From UBA6244 sp965140775 (lineage in GTDB: Bacteria > Bacteroidota > Bacteroidia > Bacteroidales > F082), in NCBI GenBank assembly GCA_965140775.1, contig OZ223471.1:4340001-4404000 (forward strand): a DNA stretch of 64,000 nt. Reading direction: 5' to 3'. The position numbers and the translations under genes are program-made. The notes beneath the pieces were generated by a model that was given only the letters and a program-made list of their open reading frames with translations, had not been told where the DNA came from and did not search any database. Positions 34,872 through 42,061 of this stretch are shown here, one piece after another (position 1 is the first letter of the stretch; each line of letters starts with the position of its first letter).

Positions 34872-35574
34872 CTGCGTAGTGATCGACGACGAATATCCGG
34901 CCATTCAGCAGATGGAAGATTATATTAGCCGAGTGCCGTTTCTCAGACTGCTGAAAAGTTTTAACAATGCCATCGAGTCGCTCAACTTTCTGCAAACCAA
35001 CCCGGTAGATGTGTTGTTCCTCGACATCGAAATGGAAGGATTTTCAGGTCTGCAACTTATCAAAGTGCTGCAACACAAACCCAAAATTATCCTGACCACT
35101 GCCTACGACCAGTACGCCCTCAAAGCCTTCGATTTGAATGTATCCGACTACCTCCTGAAACCCATTTCATTCGAGCGGTTTATCCAGGCCATCGACAAGT
35201 TGTTTGATCTGTTTGTACAGGAAAAACCCGTTGACACTTCTGTAAATCAATACCGAAGAGATTACTTTTTTGTGAAAACCGAATACCGCATGCAACGGGT
35301 CGATTTCAACGACATCTTGTTTGTGGAAGGGATGAAAGAATACCTACGCATCCATACCAAAACCGGGAAAATCATGGTTCTCGAAAGTTTTAAAAACCTG
35401 GAAGAAAGCCTTCCGTCGGATCAATTTGCCCGTGTTCACAAGTCGTATCTGGTGGCATTAAACAAAATTGACCGCATCGAAAAAAATCGGATTACCATCG
35501 GAGAAACGCTGATCCCCATCAGCGAAACCTACAAGGATGCTTTTTTTATGCTGGTTAAGCGGGATGGTGTTTAG
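34861..35574 (+). CDS. LytTR-family response regulator
   Basis: This 237-residue regulator has a receiver with VIDDEYPAI at 6-14, a phosphoacceptor Asp near 55 in VLFLDIEMEGFSG and DYLLKPIS near 96-103, then a LytTR domain (about 135-235, ILFVEGMKEYLRIHT, FARVHKSYLVALNKI). It overlaps the kinase gene by 11 nt. A 17-unit 8-bp minisatellite starts two bases after its stop codon, so its transcript 3' end is expected to be length-variable between strains. Confidence 0.95.
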   Translation: MVINCVVIDDEYPAIQQMEDYISRVPFLRLLKSFNNAIESLNFLQTNPVDVLFLDIEMEGFSGLQLIKVLQHKPKIILTTAYDQYALKAFDLNVSDYLLKPISFERFIQAIDKLFDLFVQEKPVDTSVNQYRRDYFFVKTEYRMQRVDFNDILFVEGMKEYLRIHTKTGKIMVLESFKNLEESLPSDQFARVHKSYLVALNKIDRIEKNRITIGETLIPISETYKDAFFMLVKRDGV

Positions 35575-35575
35575 G

Positions 35576-35711
35576 GGGTTCAAGGGCTCAAGGGTTCAAG
35601 CGTTCAAGGGTTCAGGGGTTCAGGGGTTCAAATGTTCAATGGATCAGGGGATCAGTGGATCAGGGGATCAGTGGATCAATGGATCAATGGATCAATGGAT
35701 CAATGGGTCAT
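35576..35711. repeat. 17 x 8-bp minisatellite after the LytTR gene
   Basis: The block divides exactly into 17 octamers with no slippage. The first eight are mostly GGGTTCAA or GGGTTCAG, the last nine mostly TGGATCAG, GGGATCAG or TGGATCAA, so two subfamilies sit side by side. Because 8 is not a multiple of 3, unit changes would shift frames, but the block lies after the stop codon and does not alter the regulator itself. Such arrays expand and contract by slippage. Confidence 0.9.
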
Positions 35712-35757
35712 GGTTTCTCTCCATACTCCTTACTGATTACTCCCTACTCCCCCCGAT

Positions 35758-35761
35758 GGCT
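35758..35761. repeat. Left 4-bp target site duplication (GGCT) of the IS
   Basis: GGCT abuts the left inverted end and recurs directly after the right end at 37419-37422, the 4-bp duplication expected for IS1380-type transposition. Confidence 0.85.
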
Positions 35762-35790
35762 CCTTAATTCCGCAGGTTATTAACAAAAAA

Positions 35791-35825
35791 AACTGTAAAA
35801 CATTTCAGGAGAAAGTCTTACAGTT
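35791..35825 (+). other. 8-bp hairpin in the IS leader
   Basis: AACTGTAA at 35791-35798 and TTACAGTT at 35818-35825 form perfect 8-bp arms around a 19-nt loop, 23 nt before the transposase start. A second small hairpin CACCA/TGGTG (35836-35849) overlaps the start codon. Either could limit transposase translation from outside transcripts. Confidence 0.5.
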
Positions 35826-35848
35826 CAAGTATTTTCACCATATTTGGT

Positions 35849-37183
35849 GTGCTAACAAATACTGCGGTGAAGATACAACAAAGTAAATCAATAAGTGCAT
35901 TTGGCGGAATAAATTTTGTGTTTGATTTTTTGGAGCGAAGCCAGATCAATGCCTTAATCGAGAAAAGTTTTCCTACACTTGCCAATCAGAGTGAGTATCG
36001 ATGGAAGGATATAATCAATTCAATGTTAAGCATATATCTATGCGGTGGGGACTGTATTGAGGATCTGCAAATCCATTTAAGGGGTCACTTTAAAGACAAT
36101 CCTTTTGTCAAGATGCCAAGTCCGGATACAGTACTCAGAAGGTTAAAGGAGTTGGCAGTTGAAAACAAACAATGCGAAACCAAACGCGGAGTTATCACCC
36201 ACACCTACAATTCAAATGAGTTTATCAATCAACTTAACATATCCCTTTTAAAGCAGCAGGGGGTATTTGATGCACAAGAACTGACATTAGACTACGATAA
36301 TACCATCATCTTCAACGAGAAGAGCGACAGTAAGATGACCTACAAAAGAAATCCAGGTTATCAGCCCGGTATTTGTTATCTCAATGAGGAGCATGTTCTC
36401 TTTGTAGAAAACAGGAATGGAAACAGCGATGCAAAAGCCTTTCAGTCTGATACCCTAACTCGCTTGTTTGAGCAATTGAACCAAAATGATATAAAAAAGG
36501 CCACCCATTTCAGAGCTGATGCAGCATCTTACCAGTATGATGTTGTAAAATTACTGGAACAAAATGTTGAGAATTTTTATATCGGCTGTAGAAACAGCTA
36601 CATAGCCAAGTACTTTAACCAGTTAGGAGAATGGGAACATATCACTGATAGCACCAATGAGCCGATGCAGGTTGGATCAATCATGATAGAACCTTTTGTC
36701 AGCCAAGCCAGAGAAGATGGTATTGATGCCAAGCCATACAGGCTTGTTGTCAAGAGAAAACTAAGAGATGACATGCAAATGGATATGTTCACCGATGATG
36801 CGTATGAGTACCGGGCTATTTTAACGAACAATCTAGAAATGACACCGGTTGAAGTTGCCATTTTTTATAACCACAGGGGAAATCCAGAAAAGCAATTTGA
36901 TATCCTAAAGAACGATTGGGGATGGAACAATATGTGTTTTTCAACATTGGAAAACAACACTGTCTTTCTTGGATTGACAGCTTTTTTCAAGAATATTTAT
37001 GTGTTTATTATTCAACACTTTTCACAACTTACTGACACACTCAAACCAACATACCGGGTAAAAAAGTTCTTGTTCAGATTTATTATTTTGCCCGCAACAT
37101 GGATCAAGCGTTCGCGCCAAATCACGCTGAAAATCTTTACAGATTCTAATAAATACATTACATTATCTTTGAACTCAACATAA
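35849..37183 (+). CDS. IS1380-family transposase
   Basis: This 444-residue DDE transposase starts at GTG (35849); an in-frame GTG at 35867 is an alternative. The N-terminal KSISAFGGINFVFDFLERS, the central LTLDYDNTIIFNEKSDS with its catalytic Asp, and the C-terminal FYNHRGNPEKQFDILKNDW containing the YREK-like glutamate region are typical of IS1380. No frameshift or internal stop is visible, so the enzyme may be functional. The coding sequence occupies most of the element bounded at 35762 and 37418. Confidence 0.92.
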   Translation: MLTNTAVKIQQSKSISAFGGINFVFDFLERSQINALIEKSFPTLANQSEYRWKDIINSMLSIYLCGGDCIEDLQIHLRGHFKDNPFVKMPSPDTVLRRLKELAVENKQCETKRGVITHTYNSNEFINQLNISLLKQQGVFDAQELTLDYDNTIIFNEKSDSKMTYKRNPGYQPGICYLNEEHVLFVENRNGNSDAKAFQSDTLTRLFEQLNQNDIKKATHFRADAASYQYDVVKLLEQNVENFYIGCRNSYIAKYFNQLGEWEHITDSTNEPMQVGSIMIEPFVSQAREDGIDAKPYRLVVKRKLRDDMQMDMFTDDAYEYRAILTNNLEMTPVEVAIFYNHRGNPEKQFDILKNDWGWNNMCFSTLENNTVFLGLTAFFKNIYVFIIQHFSQLTDTLKPTYRVKKFLFRFIILPATWIKRSRQITLKIFTDSNKYITLSLNST

Positions 37184-37593
37184 CCAAAATCAATTAATAG
37201 CCTTATTATCAACTAATTGACACTTTTTCCTAAAAAAGTAGAAGGAAAGGCATTGCAACAGAATGAAAAAATGATCAACACAGAAGCTCCTTAAGCATTC
37301 TTTTTTCAATGTGTTACAGCTAATGCAGTCAAAAAAGCCAAAAAATCAACAATTTCTTACATTTTTTGGTCATAAAAACACTTCCAGATTCTTTTTGCGG
37401 AGACATGCGGAATTTAGGGGCTATCGGGGTCCGTCTTCCAACTCCCAACTCCCGCACCTTTTCCCAAATATGGAAATATTGATTTGGGGAGAGCTTTGTA
37501 TATAATTAAAAAACAGGTGATTACACTTTATGTTGCCATCGGCTCGCTTTTTGATATATCTTTAGGTGAAATCTACGACTAAAAATACTTCAT
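37184..37593. other. Right end of the IS and leader of the LruC-domain gene
   Basis: No gene is seen. The stretch to 37418 belongs to the IS right end. From 37419 it holds the GGCT duplication, the right arm of the split palindrome (ATCGGGG) and the upstream region of the lipoprotein gene, without a clear TAnnTTTG match. Confidence 0.6.
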
Positions 37594-39321
37594 ATGAATT
37601 CCATAAAATCCCTTAGCTACCTTCTTGTTGTACTGTTCTTGTTTTCATGTACCAAGAAAAACGACACCCCTGATCCGGTAAGTGTACCCGAAATCACCGA
37701 TTTGGTTGTTTCATCAGAATTTAACTGGTCTGCCGGACTGGTGGGTCAGTTGACCATTTCATTCGTCAATCCCAACAATGTGTCCCTCGAAAGGGAATAT
37801 GTTCAAATAATTGATGACCAAGGAAATGTATTGGACAGAACCTTGGTTCACGACAGCACAGCCACCTTTCAGTTGCAATTGCCGCAGGACGCCACTTACT
37901 ACGTATATTTTCCGGTAACGGAAGACAGGATGGCCATCAATTCTTTGGGTAATATCACCATGGAATTGGGTGAAACAGTGGATTATATCTATCCCCATTT
38001 TAAATCAACACAAGTGGTAACCTGCACCACCTGCAACTCTCCTTTGGTAAATGCCGGTGGTGAACAGCCCTATTTGGCTTCAGGTTGGACACTCTACAAC
38101 GAGTCGATAGTCCCCGGATGGGAAACTACCGCCACAGATGGAAAAATTGAGGTGTGGGCAAGCGGATTCAACGGCGTGCCTGCACAGGAAGGTCATCAGT
38201 TTTTCGAATTGAATGCCAACATGGTAGCTGCACTATATCAAGAATTGTGCCTTGAACCCGGTTCCACCATTTATTGGTCGGTTTGGCACAGAGGCCGTTT
38301 GGGTGTGGATGTGGCCGAAGTAAAAATTGGTGAAACGGTGGAAACAGCCGAATATCAAACCACCATGTCGGATGGCACCGGTGGTTGGGGTTATTATTCA
38401 GGAACTTACAATGTGCCATTGGGACAAACTACCACCGTGTTCATGTTCGAATCCATTTCCTCAGCCGGTGGCAACAGAAGTATCGGTAACTTTTTGGACA
38501 ATTTTGAAATTTCCTGCGACTTCGACGGTGATGGTATCATCGATCGTTGGGACGATTTACCCGATGATCCGGATGCTTCTTTTATCTCCTATTTTCCAGA
38601 AAATGGGAAGCAAATAGTGGCCTTTGAAGACCTGTGGCCAAGCTATGGCGATTTCGATTTCAACGACCTCATTCTCTCCAATCAGGCAGTCATCACCAGC
38701 AATGGTGCCGGAACGCCTTTGGAAGCCAGTTTTAAGGTAAGCATCGATGCCATTGGTGCCAGTCTTGACAACGGATTTGCCATGATGCTGTATGATGAAA
38801 ACAAGGCTCCTTTCGCCGAAAACATCATTGCCGAAGTAACGGGTGATGCGAGTGTGGATCCCGATAATACCAACGGACTGATCATCACCAACGATGTGTT
38901 TGAAACCACCAACGATCGCTATCAGAACAATGGAGAAGGACCCGAAGGGATTCCCGATACGCTGAGGTTTACCATCACCTTCAACGAAAATGCGGCAGCT
39001 TTTGTTCCCGAACTATACCTTTTCAGAACCAACGACCGCGGTCACGAAGTGCACCGCAGTGGCTTCCCGATAACGGCCACGGCCAATACCGCACTGTTCA
39101 ACACCGAAGACGATGCCGGAGATTATAAGTCGGCCACCGGTTTGCCCTGGGGGATTGAAATTCTGACAGATCAAATCTATAGAAATCCCATCGAGAAGGT
39201 TGACATCCTGATTGCTTACCCCAAATTTGGCAGTTGGGCTACTTCGGATGGCGCCAACGATCCACTCTGGTACCTGGAACCTGTACCGGACAAGGTGGTG
39301 GATATTGACTTTGGATTGTAA
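37594..39321 (+). CDS. LruC domain-containing surface lipoprotein
   Basis: This 575-residue protein starts with a lipoprotein signal peptide (LLVVLFLFSC, Cys at about residue 19). The middle has a beta-rich adhesin-like part (about 150-310) ending in a calcium-loop-like CDFDGDGIIDRWDDLPDDP. The C-terminal LruC/DUF4842 domain opens with ENGKQIVAFEDLWPSYGDFD and continues FNDLILSNQ. LruC-domain proteins are surface or secreted and probably calcium dependent; function is otherwise unknown. Its upstream region was altered by the IS insertion. Confidence 0.85.
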   Translation: MNSIKSLSYLLVVLFLFSCTKKNDTPDPVSVPEITDLVVSSEFNWSAGLVGQLTISFVNPNNVSLEREYVQIIDDQGNVLDRTLVHDSTATFQLQLPQDATYYVYFPVTEDRMAINSLGNITMELGETVDYIYPHFKSTQVVTCTTCNSPLVNAGGEQPYLASGWTLYNESIVPGWETTATDGKIEVWASGFNGVPAQEGHQFFELNANMVAALYQELCLEPGSTIYWSVWHRGRLGVDVAEVKIGETVETAEYQTTMSDGTGGWGYYSGTYNVPLGQTTTVFMFESISSAGGNRSIGNFLDNFEISCDFDGDGIIDRWDDLPDDPDASFISYFPENGKQIVAFEDLWPSYGDFDFNDLILSNQAVITSNGAGTPLEASFKVSIDAIGASLDNGFAMMLYDENKAPFAENIIAEVTGDASVDPDNTNGLIITNDVFETTNDRYQNNGEGPEGIPDTLRFTITFNENAAAFVPELYLFRTNDRGHEVHRSGFPITATANTALFNTEDDAGDYKSATGLPWGIEILTDQIYRNPIEKVDILIAYPKFGSWATSDGANDPLWYLEPVPDKVVDIDFGL

Positions 39322-39359
39322 CGGTTGCGATGATCCCCAAACACGGTCTTGAAACCCTG

Positions 39360-40022
39360 TCAATGCTCCGGTACATACCCCCATCTTATTAAATCCTCCT
39401 CGCCTTCAATCTGTTTGATGCCTCCGTCGTAAAGAAGCCTGTAGCTGTTGGCCACATCCATCACATTCCGGTAGTCGTGATCGGTCAATAGGATTCCTTT
39501 GGAATGCGATGCCTCTGTAATAAGTGGCTTGATGGCCTCAATCATCACCGGAGATATGCCATTGAAGGGCTCGTCGAGCAGCACGAACCTGGCCTTGGAA
39601 TTCAACAACAATTTGATGGCAACATAGCGCAACTCTCCTCCCGACAAGGAGGATACTTTGCTCATCATCTGTTTGTTCAGGAGTTCGTCACCTAAAAACA
39701 CTTCCTCCATAGCCCGACCCAAATACAATCGAGCCACCTTTCGGATGGTCAAATGCCCGGGCAGAAATTCATGTTGGGGTAAATAGGCTATGGTATCCCT
39801 TACGGTAAATGGTCTGTTCATTACTTGTCCGTTTATCCGGATAAATTTCCTTTCCGCGTCCAGCGAGCCAAACAAAATCTTAAACAATGTGGACTTTCCG
39901 GAACCATTGCGTCCAATCAATCCAATGATGTCTCCCGTGGTACACTTCAGGTAAATATCGGTGAGCACCTGCCTTCCGGCAAACGATTTGATGACGCTGT
40001 CTATTTCCAGGGTGTTTACCAT
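39360..40022 (-). CDS. ABC transporter ATP-binding protein (compact)
   Basis: This 220-residue ATPase has Walker A GRNGSGKST at 37-45, the Q-loop in YLPQHEFLPG, signature LSGGE at 126-130, Walker B FVLLDEP at 146-152 and the switch His in LLTDHDYRN. It overlaps the end of a 94-residue membrane protein gene by 7 nt, and no other permease or substrate-binding gene is adjacent. Substrate unknown; efflux is a possibility because no binding protein is present. Confidence 0.92.
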   Translation of the reverse strand: MVNTLEIDSVIKSFAGRQVLTDIYLKCTTGDIIGLIGRNGSGKSTLFKILFGSLDAERKFIRINGQVMNRPFTVRDTIAYLPQHEFLPGHLTIRKVARLYLGRAMEEVFLGDELLNKQMMSKVSSLSGGELRYVAIKLLLNSKARFVLLDEPFNGISPVMIEAIKPLITEASHSKGILLTDHDYRNVMDVANSYRLLYDGGIKQIEGEEDLIRWGYVPEH

Positions 40023-40300
40023 AAAGTCAGGATGAATAACAACAAGAAGCCGGTCATTACATTGAAAATCATGCTCATCCCAATCAGTTTGGTTTTGGTT
40101 AGGCCGAGATTATAATAAAAATAGTATTCCTTGTTTCGGGCAATTTCCTTGTAAAACAAACTGAACAAAGGACCTCCTGTCATAGTGATTATAGGAAACA
40201 ACCACGGCCAAACAACCACGGCAAGTACCAGCGAAAACACCCAGTTCAACAATAGGGTACTTTTGTGAAACTCCAGGTAAATGGCCAATGTGTTCATCAT
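40016..40300 (-). CDS. Small integral membrane protein paired with the ABC ATPase
   Basis: This 94-residue protein has two to three hydrophobic segments (LNWVFSLVLAVVVWPWLFPI and IGMSMIFNVMTGFLLLFILTLW) and a charged loop (YKEIARNKEYYFYYNLG). The 7-nt overlap with the ATPase gene suggests co-translation. It is far shorter than usual ABC permeases, so it may be a small membrane partner or the remnant of one. No family recognised. Confidence 0.7.
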   Translation of the reverse strand: MMNTLAIYLEFHKSTLLLNWVFSLVLAVVVWPWLFPIITMTGGPLFSLFYKEIARNKEYYFYYNLGLTKTKLIGMSMIFNVMTGFLLLFILTLW

Positions 40301-40376
40301 CAGGCAGACAATTGTATTATACCTGATTATTAACGCATCAATGAGCCAATCAGTATATTATCAGGGTATTAATCTG

Positions 40377-41282
40377 TTATAACTTCAGATCGGCCAGTGC
40401 CTGATCCAATGTATTGTATCTGAATTGAAATCCCGCCTTCCTGATTTTATCCGCCGAAACCGCTGAACCCTCCAACACCATGCCGGCCATTTCGCCAAGC
40501 AGGGTGCGCATCACAAAAGCAGGAACAGCCGGGAAAAAATAGGGCCGTTTCATTACCTTCGACAGTGTTTTCATCAATTCTTTGTTGCTTGTAACTGCAG
40601 GAGCCACGGCATTATAAACACCTTCGGGTATTTTATTTTCGAGGGCTTCAATGATCATGGAACATAAATCGTCCACATGAATCCATGGGACAATTTGCTT
40701 TCCACTGCCCAGAGGCGCACCCAAACCAAATCTCACCGGTGCTGCCATTTTGGGCAAAGCACCGCCCTCTTTGGCCAATACCACCCCAAGGCGGTATTGA
40801 ACGGTTTTTATTCCTAGTTCACGGAACGCGTTGGTTGCCGTCTCCCATTGTTGGGTGGTGGTTCCCAAAAAATCGTTGGCCGGTGGGTCGCTCTCCACAA
40901 AAACACGGTCGCTGTTGAGGGCACCGTAATACCCCACTGCAGATGCAGCCACAACTATTTCAGGACGCTTTTTCACGACGGCCAGCTGTTTTACCAGCAA
41001 TTCCGTTGACTTCACGCGGCTATCCACAATCTCCTGCTTTCGTTTGTCCGACCATGATTTGTCGGCAATTCCGGCTCCGGCCAAATGTACCAATACATCG
41101 GCAAATTCAAGGGCATGAGCATCAATGGTTCCGGCGTCAACATCCCATTTATAGGTTTTTATTCTGCCATTGTCAGCCGGATTCCGCGAAAGCCAGGCCA
41201 CCTGATAACCCATTTTCAACAGTCGGTCGGTAAGATGTTGGCCTACCAATCCGCTTCCTCCCGAAATTAAGATGTTTTTCAT
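40377..41282 (-). CDS. TIGR01777-type SDR epimerase (YfcH/SDR39U1-like)
   Basis: This 301-residue protein is an extended SDR: the NAD(P)-binding motif GGSGLVGQHL lies at 8-17, VLVHLAGAGI near 63-72, the catalytic-type YYGALNSD near 118, and the C-terminal PAFVMRTLLGEMAGMVLEGS block (about 256-275) typical of TIGR01777 follows. The substrate of this family is not established. It starts 2 nt after a MarR-family gene, so regulator and enzyme form one transcript. Confidence 0.9.
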   Translation of the reverse strand: MKNILISGGSGLVGQHLTDRLLKMGYQVAWLSRNPADNGRIKTYKWDVDAGTIDAHALEFADVLVHLAGAGIADKSWSDKRKQEIVDSRVKSTELLVKQLAVVKKRPEIVVAASAVGYYGALNSDRVFVESDPPANDFLGTTTQQWETATNAFRELGIKTVQYRLGVVLAKEGGALPKMAAPVRFGLGAPLGSGKQIVPWIHVDDLCSMIIEALENKIPEGVYNAVAPAVTSNKELMKTLSKVMKRPYFFPAVPAFVMRTLLGEMAGMVLEGSAVSADKIRKAGFQFRYNTLDQALADLKL

Positions 41283-41284
41283 AG

Positions 41285-41947
41285 TTAGTTATTTATGTAT
41301 TTTTCTAACAACACTTCCATGCCGGATGATTTATCACAGCGATGTATATGCCAGTGGAATGCACTCAATTTTTCCATCACTTGCGTGGCGTGATGCAGTT
41401 CCTCGTCGCTTAGGTTGCCCCGAATAATTTTGGACGCCTTATACATTTCATCAAACGCCCCAATAATGGTGGATTGACCCTTTTCGGTAAGGTACAAACG
41501 TTTGGCTCGTTTGTCGTGCGTGTCGCGGAGTTCCTTTATCAATCCCAATTTAATCAGCCGATTGACCACTTCCGTTCCCGATGAAATTTCCATTAATTGC
41601 AATTGAATGAGTTCCGACTTAAACAATCCCGGCGTTTTAATGAGCGAGGCCAAACAACCAAACTCTTCCAGCGTTTTAATGTCGGTATCCAACAGTGCTT
41701 TCTTTACATAATGCCGGCCAAACCGGTACAAATCGGTGAGCAGGGTACTAAATTCTACTTCCGGAAAAAGCTCGGGACGGTGATTTTCGGGCAAGGTAAA
41801 GTCAGGTTTCGTTTCAATGGAAGTGGGCTTTATCAAAAGCTGCTTGCGCAGAAAATTGGAGAAATCAATCAAATCGCTTCCCTGATGCTCGCCGGTGTAT
41901 TGCTCCAGATAAGGTAATAGCTCCTTTAATAATTGAAACTGGTTCAT
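41285..41947 (-). CDS. MarR-family transcriptional regulator
   Basis: This 220-residue protein has a winged-helix core (FGCLASLIKTPGLFKSELIQ, VVNRLIKLGLIKELRDTHDK and the wing RLYLTEKG) and an additional helical N-terminus of about 90 residues, longer than the usual 140-residue MarR. It leads an operon with the epimerase and is divergent from a TonB-dependent receptor. A dyad (41974-41990) lies between the two -7 boxes and is the likely operator, so it probably represses both directions until a ligand releases it. Confidence 0.88.
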   Translation of the reverse strand: MNQFQLLKELLPYLEQYTGEHQGSDLIDFSNFLRKQLLIKPTSIETKPDFTLPENHRPELFPEVEFSTLLTDLYRFGRHYVKKALLDTDIKTLEEFGCLASLIKTPGLFKSELIQLQLMEISSGTEVVNRLIKLGLIKELRDTHDKRAKRLYLTEKGQSTIIGAFDEMYKASKIIRGNLSDEELHHATQVMEKLSAFHWHIHRCDKSSGMEVLLEKYINN

Positions 41948-41962
41948 TGCAAATATTTTTTA

Positions 41963-41970
41963 CAAAGATA
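41963..41970 (-). promoter_or_regulatory. -7 box for the MarR/epimerase operon
   Basis: The minus strand reads TATCTTTG, a full TAnnTTTG match 15 nt upstream of the MarR start codon. Confidence 0.5.
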
Positions 41971-41973
41971 TAC

Positions 41974-41990
41974 ATTTATTACATATAAAT
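41974..41990. promoter_or_regulatory. ATTTATtacatATAAAT dyad, candidate MarR operator
   Basis: Perfect 6-bp arms with a 5-nt spacer, placed exactly between the divergent -7 boxes (41963-41970 and 41993-42000). A weaker dyad lies at 42009-42027. A bound MarR dimer here would cover both promoters. Confidence 0.5.
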
Positions 41991-41992
41991 AC

Positions 41993-42000
41993 TATTTTTG
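41993..42000 (+). promoter_or_regulatory. -7 box for the TonB-dependent receptor gene
   Basis: TATTTTTG matches TAnnTTTG, 61 nt before the receptor ATG. No TTG at -33; the dyad at 41974-41990 occupies the upstream region. Confidence 0.45.
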
Positions 42001-42061
42001 CAAAATAAAATACTAATTCGTAATATTATTTACGTTTGCTAAGACACAAATATTGACAACA

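Larger units (their letters stand above)
35762..37418 (+). mobile_element. Complete IS1380-family insertion sequence (1657 bp)
   Basis: The element has 13-bp terminal inverted repeats matching at 12 positions: CCTTAATTCCGCA at 35762-35774 and the reverse complement CCTAAATTCCGCA at 37406-37418. It carries one intact transposase and is flanked by GGCT duplications. Removing it and one duplication rebuilds CCCCGATGGCTATCGGGG, a perfect 7-bp palindrome with a 4-nt loop, so the insertion hit exactly the loop. Intact ends, gene and target duplication suggest recent arrival and possible activity. Confidence 0.92.

Noticed and set aside
35537..35767. 76-codon ORF with repeats such as GSMDQWINGS
   Set aside because: It is simply the 8-bp minisatellite translated, begins inside the LytTR gene and runs into the IS boundary.
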